From: an uncultured Spirochaetia bacterium
GTDB lineage: Bacteria; Spirochaetota; UBA6919
Length of the DNA: 15,279 nucleotides
Reading direction: 5' to 3'
Assembly: GCA_913053665.1 (NCBI GenBank)
Contig: CAJXGR010000037.1
Coordinates: forward strand, 1 to 15,279
Shown: positions 7,456-14,076 of the stretch, in pieces
Numbering within the stretch: position 1 is the stretch's first letter
Layout of the letters: each line of letters starts with the position of its first letter
Translations under genes and position numbers: made by a program
Notes under the pieces: model-generated
What the model was told of the DNA's origin: nothing
Databases searched by the model: none
Seen by the model: the letters and a program-made list of their open reading frames with translations, nothing else

Positions 7456-7887
7456 TTATTGTAAATACTTTATCATCCTTAACGTATTGGCTTTATTTGT
7501 CTTATCGTATTTAAACTTCAGTTCATCCATCAGAGTATCCATAAGGACCAGGCCGTAGCCACCTATTCTTAAGCGATCGACTTTATAAAGTCGAGTTTTT
7601 TTTTTAATCTTTAAAGGTTTAAAGCTTTTCCCAAAATCAGTAAATTGAATGATAAACTCTTTCTCGTCTTTTTGGAAACTCACATGGATTTTACCATCAT
7701 TTCTACCATCATAGGCATGAAGAACGATATTTGTAATGGCTTCATCCGTAGCGATGAGCAATGTGTCAATAACCTTTTGATCTATCTTTAAATCCAGGCA
7801 AAAGTTTTCAAGGGATTGAACCACATGGGTGACACTCTCCGTTTTGCTTGTAATATCCAGTGTTAATATATTCGATTTATCTTCCAT
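7456..7887 (-). CDS. Anti-sigma serine kinase, HATPase family (RsbW/SpoIIAB-like)
   Basis: A GHKL-fold kinase of the partner-switching type, which phosphorylates STAS antagonists and sequesters a regulator. Of its 143 residues, the N-box is 'DEAITNIVLHAY' (Glu49, Asn53). The G1 box is 'DFGKSF' (Asp84, Gly86) and the G2 box 'GGYGLVLMDTLMDEL' (109-123). The STAS gene directly downstream supports the pairing. A good promoter lies about 45 bases upstream; the Shine-Dalgarno is weak (GAG). The region between G1 and G2 is encoded by a run of ten A residues followed by an 18-base palindrome. A one-base gain or loss there would end the protein before G2. Its target (sigma factor or other protein) is not in the window. 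Confidence 0.9.
   Translation of the reverse strand: MEDKSNILTLDITSKTESVTHVVQSLENFCLDLKIDQKVIDTLLIATDEAITNIVLHAYDGRNDGKIHVSFQKDEKEFIIQFTDFGKSFKPLKIKKKTRLYKVDRLRIGGYGLVLMDTLMDELKFKYDKTNKANTLRMIKYLQ
7577..7605 (-). other. Ten-A tract followed by an 18-base palindrome inside the kinase gene
   Basis: On the coding strand, ten consecutive A (7605-7596) encode part of 'IKKKT'. One base later comes TCGACTTTATAAAGTCGA (7594-7577), a perfect palindrome able to form a 7-bp stem with a TATA loop. Loss of one A gives a stop 12 codons past the run's in-frame start. Gain of one A gives a stop (TAA) inside the palindrome. Both remove the G2 ATP-lid region. Long A runs are known sites of replication and transcription slippage; whether slippage happens here is inference. 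Confidence 0.7.
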
Positions 7888-7939
7888 AAATTAGAATAGC
7901 TCATAATCCCATAGATAACAAACTTATTATACGATGTTT

Positions 7940-7968
7940 ATTATACTAAGGATCGATGACCAAGTCAA
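7940..7968 (-). promoter_or_regulatory. Sigma-70 promoter for the kinase/STAS/recN cluster
   Basis: The minus strand carries TTGACT (7968-7963), a 17-base spacer and a perfect TATAAT (7945-7940): 11 of 12 consensus bases with ideal spacing. Transcription would begin near 7933, about 46 bases before the kinase ATG. It lies in the 143-base gap after purH, which separates the tsaE-tsaB-purH genes from the kinase cluster. This is the strongest promoter match in the window. Confidence 0.7.
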
Positions 7969-8030
7969 TGATGAATATCTTTTTTCTATAAGATAGATAA
8001 GTTTTTTAGAACCCACCATCGAATCGGTAC

Positions 8031-8615
8031 TTATTTTTTTCGACTTAGATAACTAAAGATCAACTGATCATAATGGGCCGTCTTTTCAAAGGCCTTGACA
8101 GCCAATATATACCTGAGTTCTTCACGGATGTCACCTCCTTTTTTAAGTTCAGATAGTACTTTGGGGTAATCCATTGGGTCAGAGATCACTGTAACATGGC
8201 GAAAGTTCTTGGCTGAGGCTCTTAAAAGAGCCACTCCTCCAATATCAATGTTCTCGATGGCTTCATCCATACTCACATCTTTTTTCTGAATCACCTCATT
8301 AAAGGGATAAAGATTGACAACAACCAGGTCGATTGTCTTGATTCCATGGTGATTCAGCTCATTCATATGCCCTTGTTTACCTCTTAAAGCCAGAATACCT
8401 CCATGTATTTTGGGGTGAAGAGTCTTGACACGTCCATCCAGGATTTCCTGAAAGCCTGTATACGATTCAATAGGAGTTACAGGAATACCCTGGCTTTGAA
8501 TCTCTTTATACGTACCCCCTGTAGAGATCAGTTCGATCTTGAGACCCACTAATTCTCTGGCTAAATCAACCACTCCCCTTTTATCCGATACCGTAATCAA
8601 GGCTCTCTCTATCAT
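8031..8615 (-). CDS. purH: Stand-alone IMP cyclohydrolase (N-terminal domain of PurH)
   Basis: Catalyses ring closure of FAICAR to IMP, the last step of de novo purine synthesis. The 194 residues cover just the MGS-like cyclohydrolase domain: 'TVSDKRG' (8-14), 'STGGT' (31-35), 'GRVKTLHPKIHGGIL' (61-75), 'NLYPF' (101-105), 'NIDIGG' (122-127), 'RASAKN' (132-137) and 'AFEKTAHYD' (175-183). Residues equivalent to the known active site (Lys64, Thr65, Asn101, Asp124, Lys136) are present. Usual PurH is about 520 residues with a C-terminal AICAR transformylase, which is absent; only 143 bases separate this stop from the next gene. The protein ends cleanly at the domain border, so it is probably a real split form and not a broken gene. 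An AGGAG site precedes the ATG. It lies 29 bases after tsaB. Confidence 0.93.
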   Translation of the reverse strand: MIERALITVSDKRGVVDLARELVGLKIELISTGGTYKEIQSQGIPVTPIESYTGFQEILDGRVKTLHPKIHGGILALRGKQGHMNELNHHGIKTIDLVVVNLYPFNEVIQKKDVSMDEAIENIDIGGVALLRASAKNFRHVTVISDPMDYPKVLSELKKGGDIREELRYILAVKAFEKTAHYDQLIFSYLSRKK

Positions 8616-8644
8616 TTCCAGGCTCCTGCACTTAACATAAAACT

Positions 8645-9349
8645 CTATAAACTTGCGTCCGCATCACTTTTACGAACATAATTGGGTAAAATCCTATGGA
8701 CTCCCATATCTCCATGCTTTAGAAAAGATAGTCTCCCTAAACGAGCGGTGTGAACAGCCTGAGAGCTGGGGTCGCTTTGCAGGATCCTGATCTGATGCCC
8801 TAATTCCCTTATCCACAGATCGTGATATAGTTGAGTTCCATTGCCCAGGAGAATCACCCGACCCCTTAGTTTTTTAATCTTATCTGCCAAATGTTGTGGC
8901 TCAATATCAAGATTTCCTTCAACGAGTTTATCACCCTTATAGATGGCCCCAAATACCCGTTTTCTTCGTGCGTCAATCATGGGCACCGTGTAAGGATAGC
9001 TTTCAGCACTGTCCCCATTGGAGTTACCAGAAACGCTCTCCTTTAAGACTTCAAGGGAGTGAACGAAAACAATTGGATGTCTTCCAAACTGAGCCATCCC
9101 TCTTGCAGTGGCTACCCCAACCCTTAAGGATGTGAACGGCCCAGGACCTGTATCCACACTAATAAGATTGATCTGTGACTTATCAGCTCCTCCTTGATCC
9201 AGGACCTTGCTGATCAGCGCCATGATATTACTAGAGTGATGACCATTGTCATTGGATTCAGCCGTTGAAAGAATTGTTTCATCCTTGAGTAGAGCAATAC
9301 TCATTTGTGATGTGGCTGTGTCTATCCCTAATGTATACATATAATTCAT
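8645..9349 (-). CDS. tsaB: tRNA t6A biosynthesis protein TsaB
   Basis: TsaB is the inactive paralogue of TsaD that scaffolds the TsaB-TsaD-TsaE complex making N6-threonylcarbamoyladenosine at position 37 of ANN-decoding tRNAs. The 234-residue product has the ASKHA-fold start 'LGIDTATSQMSIALL' and the hallmark 'VDTGPGPFTSLRVGVATARG'. The C-terminal half is poorly conserved, as is usual. Its ATG overlaps the tsaE stop in an ATGA (9346-9349), suggesting coupled translation. Met4 is an alternative start and would begin nearer the conserved region; neither has a clear ribosome site. TsaD and TsaC/Sua5 are not in the window. Confidence 0.94.
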   Translation of the reverse strand: MNYMYTLGIDTATSQMSIALLKDETILSTAESNDNGHHSSNIMALISKVLDQGGADKSQINLISVDTGPGPFTSLRVGVATARGMAQFGRHPIVFVHSLEVLKESVSGNSNGDSAESYPYTVPMIDARRKRVFGAIYKGDKLVEGNLDIEPQHLADKIKKLRGRVILLGNGTQLYHDLWIRELGHQIRILQSDPSSQAVHTARLGRLSFLKHGDMGVHRILPNYVRKSDADASL

Positions 9350-9783
9350 TCATGGAGAGGTGCTTGACTTAGTCTTATCCAGCGGGAGGATCCTTCCAGG
9401 ACTTCTAAGTCAATGATAGTAAAAGGAATCGCTAATTCACTGATAAACATATCACCCCATTCCATGACCACTACAGTTTTTTCATTGATGTATTCTTCTA
9501 TACCCAGATCCCAAAAATCTTCTACGCTCTCAATACGATAGAAATCGCAGTGACAGAGATTAAGACTGGATCCCTCATAAATATTCATTAAGGTAAAACT
9601 TGGACTAGTTATAGTCTCTTTAATCCCTAAACCTAATGCAATTCCTTTTGTGAGAACCGTTTTTCCGCTGGCTAAAGGACCTTTTAAAACAAGAACTTCA
9701 TGACCCTTCAGGGATTTTCCAATAGCTTTTCCATACTCTATTGTCTCTTCATAGGATCCTGTTATTTTTTCTTCATCCCTCAC
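9346..9783 (-). CDS. tsaE: tRNA t6A biosynthesis ATPase TsaE
   Basis: TsaE is the ATPase that drives the t6A-synthesising complex. The 145-residue product shows a P-loop 'GPLASGKT' at 35-42, slightly off the common 'LGAGKT' form, with Ser for Ala before Gly-Lys. 'TSPSFTLMNIY', 'HCDFYRI' (Asp80) and 'VVVMEWGD' (Glu108, Trp109) follow; these are the family's conserved blocks. Length is typical. The start is GTG (9783-9781), the only reasonable start after an in-frame stop at 9805-9807. No Shine-Dalgarno is visible, and a possible promoter ends only 7 bases upstream, so the mRNA may be leaderless. It overlaps tsaB and heads the tsaE-tsaB-purH group. Confidence 0.94.
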   Translation of the reverse strand: MRDEEKITGSYEETIEYGKAIGKSLKGHEVLVLKGPLASGKTVLTKGIALGLGIKETITSPSFTLMNIYEGSSLNLCHCDFYRIESVEDFWDLGIEEYINEKTVVVMEWGDMFISELAIPFTIIDLEVLEGSSRWIRLSQAPLHE

Positions 9784-9790
9784 CCGTATA

Positions 9791-9819
9791 AAGATATAGA
9801 TACTTTATAAAAAGGTCAA
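9791..9819 (-). promoter_or_regulatory. Candidate promoter of tsaE-tsaB-purH, positioned for a leaderless mRNA
   Basis: The minus strand reads TTGACC (9819-9814), a 17-base spacer, then TATCTT (9796-9791): 5 of 6 and 4 of 6 consensus matches. Seven bases (TATACGG) separate the -10 from the GTG start of tsaE, so the first transcribed base would fall at or next to the start codon. This agrees with the lack of a ribosome site. The -10 match is modest. Confidence 0.4.
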
Positions 9820-10027
9820 ATATTCAATGAATTAAATAGATCATTGGATAGACTGGATCATTGAGATTAAAGCTAATATCTTCCAACTTCAGGATTGGTG
9901 AGTATAAAAATTAGTTTTAAAGTACTGCAAATGTGTTATCTTTAACTATATTGATTGGAATTCTCATCTAAATAGTCGATATGTATGAAAGTTCCAAATA
10001 TCAATCTGGACTCTTTAAGGCGATTCA

Positions 10028-12718
10028 TTGAAAAAACCGGATATTTTACGCCCATACAAGTTCTCCATCATAGACCGCTACATCCTGAAGGATTTCCTGA
10101 AATCCGTCTTCGCCTCTATGACCCTGTTTATCGCAATCTATCTTTTCTCCCTTCTGATCAATGATATACCTTATTTCATCAGCCAAATGGTCGATCGCCA
10201 AAACCCTAATGTCACGATGAGTAAAATCCTCACCATGTACGTCAATCAAATCCCTGATAAAGCTTTGCTGGTCTCTCCCCTCTCATTTTTGTTTAGCACT
10301 ATGTATACGATGGGTAACTTCTATAAGAATAACGAGGCTGTGGCCTATATTGGGGCTGGAGTGCATTTATTCCGTCTTACCTTTTTCATCCTCTTTATTA
10401 GCTTTATCTATTCTCTGTTCCTTATCCCCTTCACAAATTACGTGGTGGTACCCACCTATGATAAAGCCCTGGCCTTGAGCCGTCAAATGCGTAATAAAGT
10501 GAAACGGGATCGAACCACGGATTTTGAGATCTTTGGCGAAAATAATGTCTACTACTTCATCAAACGCTATGATCCTAATACCAAAACCATGTATTATCCT
10601 ATCATAGCGAAGGAAAGAAAATTACTCAAAGGTCATATTCCTATTGACTATAAAAAAGCATTTTTCCTCCCTGACAAGGTGACAAATAAATCACCCAAAA
10701 TAGTTCAAGCAAAATTAGTACCTGCCGTTTCCGTAATGGGCTTCTTTAAGCAGCTTTATTCCATTACTACAGATTATATCCATACGGATAACTCTATTAG
10801 TAATAATGAAATAACTAGCATTCAACAGGTTCAGAACAATATTGAGACAGGTAAAAGTATAAATAATAAAGGATTGGGGAAAAACAGGCTTCCAGCAAAT
10901 GTCCAAAAAAGGAAAAACAAGGTGGATGAAGGTCTATCTGACTTAACCATTGAAGATGACTTTCCTGTGGCCCTCTTTAAAGGACCTGACCCTCCGAAAG
11001 GCCCTGAAAATCCTGAACTCAAGCGTCAGAAACTAGTGGCATCCTTTCATAAGCTGGATGAGCCCAACATTGATTTCTTAAGGCCCCTGAATACCTATGA
11101 TAACCGATTCCCTGATCTTGAACATAAGTATTTATATCCTGGAACGCAAGATCAAAGAAAACCGAGTTATCAATCCCTTGTGGATCGATCCGCAGCCTTG
11201 GTCAATACCAATAAACTGCTGGACTCCACAGATCAGAACAAAACCAACAAAAAGCATGGATCCAGTCCACCTGGAAGGTTAAAATCATCGAATAAAACAT
11301 CCGATACGAAGGACAGTTCTAATAAAACTAAAGGGGTCCGTCCAACATTTGATGATCTATACAACCTGAGCAAAGAGTCCACCAATAGAAACCAGATATA
11401 TAAAAGACTCCAGGTCTCCAAAAGGAATGCAGCCCGTATCAATAAGGATTTAAGCGTCCAAAACCCACCTCTCACTTATCAGCCCTATAGTACAGATCAA
11501 GACGTAATAATAGAAAACAATCAAGGTCTAAGTCAAGGCCCATCCACTCATCCTAACAAGCAATCCTCCAAAGAACCTTATCAGTCTAAAGGTTTAGCTA
11601 CAACCGATGAAAGGAACCTGATGGAGTCACCGGAGTTCTCATTATTGACTTCTATTGGCTCGGCTGTCAAAGAGAAAAAAGTAAGAGCCATGTCTCATCC
11701 AGTGAGCCATTTTGAGGTTCACGTTAAAACATATAAGAATATTCCCTATACTCCTTACTTCGAGTATCGTATTGATGCAGAAAAGGCTGTTTGGAACAGC
11801 TCTATAAAAAAATGGATGGTCTATAACGGGACAAAACGTTATTGGCACAAAACAAATGGGTTAATAAAAGTAATTAATTTGAACCTCCCTCAAATCATTC
11901 AGAAGGATGTATTCCAAAATATAATACTAAAGAATCTAACACGAGACCTAATGAGCAAAAAGATCCGATCTTACTATTCTATTGATAAAAGTGATAAAAA
12001 GATCTACAAGCTCACTAAAAGTATTAAAAAGCTCAGCAAACAAGAAAGAACCGATATACTCAACCTGTTAAGTATCACTCCATCCAATCAACTCAATCGA
12101 CCAGCCACAAAGGTACCCAAACAATTCACCACTAGTGTTTTTGAGAATATTATATTAAAAAGCTTGTCAAGTCATGAGATAAAAAAACTTATCACAAGTT
12201 ATTATATACTTAATCCAAAGGATCAGACCTATGGGCTAACAGGTAATTTGTCGAAGAATGAAGAAGATAAATTATCTAACATCCTTAAGTTATTGGGCTA
12301 CGCCTATATATTAAATGAAGTCAATGACAGACCAGAACACATTCTAATAAAAAACAAGGAAATGGATCGTCTGACCTTTGCAGAAGGCACTACTCTTATC
12401 ACAAGACTCAAACGGGCAAGAAAGAAATGGAAGGGTCTTCAGATCGATTTATACTCCAACAAGTTTGCCTTTCAGCTCTCCACCTTCCTTATTGTGCTGG
12501 TTGGAACAACATTAGGGCAGTTTCACTCACGTAAGTTAATATTTATTAATAGCTTATTTAAGTCTATTTTAATCTTTCTGCTTTATTTTGTTCTCTTTCA
12601 ATTAGGTGTCTCACTGGCCAAAGTGTTGGGCTTTATCCCGGTTTTCCTGGCTCCATGGGTTGGGAATATTGCCTTTTTAGGCTTCGGTTTTTACATGATG
12701 AAGAGAGCGAAAACATAA
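10028..12718 (+). CDS. Enlarged LptF/LptG-family LPS export permease (YjgP/YjgQ)
   Basis: LptF/LptG permeases pull LPS out of the inner membrane with the ATPase LptB. The ends fit the family: 'IIDRYILKDFLKSVF', three N-terminal membrane segments (about 26-46, 74-95, 115-136), the 'NNEAVAYIGAGVHLFRL' coupling region, and three C-terminal segments (about 811-890). Family members usually have about 360-400 residues; this has 896. The periplasmic jellyroll is split by about 330 mostly hydrophilic, Lys/Asn/Ser/Pro-rich residues (about 230-557), resuming with 'SHFEVHVKTY' and 'EKAVWNSSIKKWMVYNG'. A second insertion (about 626-778) holds a duplicated module. The start is TTG, seven bases after AAGG and just past an in-frame TAA. 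Whether it acts as LptF or LptG is undecided. Divergent from tsaE and overlapping the acyltransferase frame. Confidence 0.93.
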   Translation: MKKPDILRPYKFSIIDRYILKDFLKSVFASMTLFIAIYLFSLLINDIPYFISQMVDRQNPNVTMSKILTMYVNQIPDKALLVSPLSFLFSTMYTMGNFYKNNEAVAYIGAGVHLFRLTFFILFISFIYSLFLIPFTNYVVVPTYDKALALSRQMRNKVKRDRTTDFEIFGENNVYYFIKRYDPNTKTMYYPIIAKERKLLKGHIPIDYKKAFFLPDKVTNKSPKIVQAKLVPAVSVMGFFKQLYSITTDYIHTDNSISNNEITSIQQVQNNIETGKSINNKGLGKNRLPANVQKRKNKVDEGLSDLTIEDDFPVALFKGPDPPKGPENPELKRQKLVASFHKLDEPNIDFLRPLNTYDNRFPDLEHKYLYPGTQDQRKPSYQSLVDRSAALVNTNKLLDSTDQNKTNKKHGSSPPGRLKSSNKTSDTKDSSNKTKGVRPTFDDLYNLSKESTNRNQIYKRLQVSKRNAARINKDLSVQNPPLTYQPYSTDQDVIIENNQGLSQGPSTHPNKQSSKEPYQSKGLATTDERNLMESPEFSLLTSIGSAVKEKKVRAMSHPVSHFEVHVKTYKNIPYTPYFEYRIDAEKAVWNSSIKKWMVYNGTKRYWHKTNGLIKVINLNLPQIIQKDVFQNIILKNLTRDLMSKKIRSYYSIDKSDKKIYKLTKSIKKLSKQERTDILNLLSITPSNQLNRPATKVPKQFTTSVFENIILKSLSSHEIKKLITSYYILNPKDQTYGLTGNLSKNEEDKLSNILKLLGYAYILNEVNDRPEHILIKNKEMDRLTFAEGTTLITRLKRARKKWKGLQIDLYSNKFAFQLSTFLIVLVGTTLGQFHSRKLIFINSLFKSILIFLLYFVLFQLGVSLAKVLGFIPVFLAPWVGNIAFLGFGFYMMKRAKT
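11906..12304 (+). repeat. Duplicated ~57-residue module within the permease
   Basis: Residues 627-683 and 703-759 of the permease are related. 'DVFQNIILKNL' matches 'SVFENIILKSL', then come 'KKIRSYY' and 'KKLITSYY', then 'YKLTKSIKKLSKQE' and 'YGLTGNLSKNE', and both end in 'ILNLL'/'ILKLL'. The two DNA copies (11906-12076 and 12134-12304) have diverged well beyond their protein similarity, so the duplication is old or under selection. A 19-residue linker joins them. The predicted character is helical and charged, on the periplasmic side if the LptF topology holds. Confidence 0.8.
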
Positions 12719-13470
12719 AAAAGCTTGGCCAATTGGGATTTAAGATTTATATTTCACTCATGGTTGTGACAGGGATCAAATTAATTCTTATTGTAACAAT
12801 TAGCGTTCTATGGTCCAGTGTGGCAGTGATCACAGGCCCTCTCAACCTGTTTATACCAGCCTATCATGTTATATCCAGAAGCTGGGCTAAATGGTTAATC
12901 CGAGTGAGTGGTATTGAAATACAGACTTCAGGACTGGATAATATCGATGTCAAGCAAAACTACGTCTTTATCAGCAACCATGCCAGCCTCTTTGACATCC
13001 CTATCCTCCTGTCTACCGTTAAGAATGAGATCAAGATGATTGCGAAAAAAGAGTTAGCCTATATCCCAATATTCGGATGGTCTCTCATTGCAGGGGGGTA
13101 CATTCTAATTGACCGTAACAACACCAGAAAAACCCTAAGAGCCATGGGGAAAGCCAGAAAGAAGCTTAAAAAAGGTACATCCATACTGGTTTTTCCTGAA
13201 GGAACACGTAGCATAAATGGTTCCATCCAGGCATTCAAGAAGGGGGCGTTTTTATTGGCCTTTCAGACACAGCTTGATATAGTCCCCATTTCTATTATTG
13301 GCTCCCATCGCGTGATGCCCAAAAAAACCTTCCAACTCACACCCGCCAGGATTCGTATCGTTGTTGACAAGCCCATCAGCATCAAAGAGGTCAAATCAGC
13401 CCAAAAACAAGTCCTCATCGATCAGGTGAGAGATTTAATAATAAATAACTGTCAGGAGAAAAAACTATGA
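12655..13470 (+). CDS. 1-acyl-glycerol-3-phosphate acyltransferase family protein (PlsC-like)
   Basis: Acyltransferase that probably makes phosphatidic acid or modifies another envelope lipid. The catalytic HX4D is His109-Asp114 in 'SNHASLFDIPIL'. The other PlsC blocks are 'GWSLIAGGYILIDR' (141-154), 'FPEGTRS' (180-186) with 'AFKKGAFLLAF', and 'IVPISIIG'. One hydrophobic segment lies at about 34-60. The start is uncertain. The listed ATG is the most upstream one, overlaps the permease by 64 bases in another frame and has no ribosome site, so its first 20 or so residues are probably not translated. TTG at 12733 and ATG at 12760 are alternatives, also without clear sites. The end overlaps the next gene in ATGA. 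Context suggests an envelope lipid operon. Confidence 0.93.
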   Translation: MGWEYCLFRLRFLHDEESENIKKLGQLGFKIYISLMVVTGIKLILIVTISVLWSSVAVITGPLNLFIPAYHVISRSWAKWLIRVSGIEIQTSGLDNIDVKQNYVFISNHASLFDIPILLSTVKNEIKMIAKKELAYIPIFGWSLIAGGYILIDRNNTRKTLRAMGKARKKLKKGTSILVFPEGTRSINGSIQAFKKGAFLLAFQTQLDIVPISIIGSHRVMPKKTFQLTPARIRIVVDKPISIKEVKSAQKQVLIDQVRDLIINNCQEKKL

Positions 13471-14042
13471 GATTTACTGTAACAATCCTTATATTGCTTG
13501 TTGTTGCCATGCCCGCATTCAGCAAGGAGCAAAAAGCAAAGTATATTAAAAACAAAGCGTCCAAAAGGTTTGAGGTTGTCAAGTTCTATCAAAACTATCT
13601 TTACAACCCCTATCTTCAAAAACTGGAGCTTAATAAGCCCCTAAAACCTTCTCAAATCAAGGATAACCCACGATACTATAAAGCGGTTTATGATGGATCC
13701 AGGAGTCTTGTGAGGATAGAAGAAATACGTGACGGTCGCCTTTACGGGTTTTACCTTTTCTTTTATGATACTAATGGAACTGAAATTGCCCGATCTCAGT
13801 ATCATTATATCGGCTCAAACAAGAAGTCCTCCAAAGAAAATGCTCAATTTCACATTGATGTCCAGTCTGATACTAAAGAAGGCGGTTACTTCATATCTTA
13901 TTATAGTGATAAAAAGTTAGTGAAGCGTGAATTCTATTATTGGGGCGGAAAACTGGGTGATAGTAAAACCTTTGAGGGTGGCGAGACCAAGGAAAACAGG
14001 AAATTCAAGAAGCTGAAGGGTCGCCAAGGCGGCAAATGGTAA
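13467..14042 (+). CDS. Small exported protein of unknown function, MORN-like segments
   Basis: No family is recognised with certainty. The 191-residue product has a clear signal peptide: hydrophobic residues 4-16, then 'AFS' before Lys20 as a likely cleavage site. The mature part contains short Tyr/Gly-rich hairpin-like segments such as 'DGRLYGFYLFFYDTNG', 'GYFISYYSDKKLVKREFYY' and 'GGKLGDSKTFEGG'. These resemble the variant MORN (YwqK-like) repeats of exported bacterial proteins; this is inference. The tail is strongly basic. Its ATG overlaps the acyltransferase stop (ATGA), with AGGAG 8 bases upstream, so translation is probably coupled. Location would be periplasm or cell surface. Confidence 0.85.
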   Translation: MRFTVTILILLVVAMPAFSKEQKAKYIKNKASKRFEVVKFYQNYLYNPYLQKLELNKPLKPSQIKDNPRYYKAVYDGSRSLVRIEEIRDGRLYGFYLFFYDTNGTEIARSQYHYIGSNKKSSKENAQFHIDVQSDTKEGGYFISYYSDKKLVKREFYYWGGKLGDSKTFEGGETKENRKFKKLKGRQGGKW

Positions 14043-14076
14043 AGCTAAGAAAACTGGTTTTTGATCTCTCCATTTA

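Noticed and set aside
8031..8040. A7 run at the purH stop as a frameshift that hides a transformylase domain
   Set aside because: The shifted frame stays open for only about 35 codons, and 143 bases separate this stop from the next gene, far too little for the missing ~300-residue domain.
9839..9863. Two GATCATTG copies 17 bases apart before the permease as operator sites
   Set aside because: Eight-base direct repeats in A/T-rich spacer are easily due to chance, and no matching promoter could be placed with them.
9981..10031. 16-residue upstream reading frame whose TGA overlaps the TTG start of the permease
   Set aside because: The TTGA overlap hints at coupling, but there is no ribosome site before the ATG and no sign of a regulatory peptide. 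Chance is likely.
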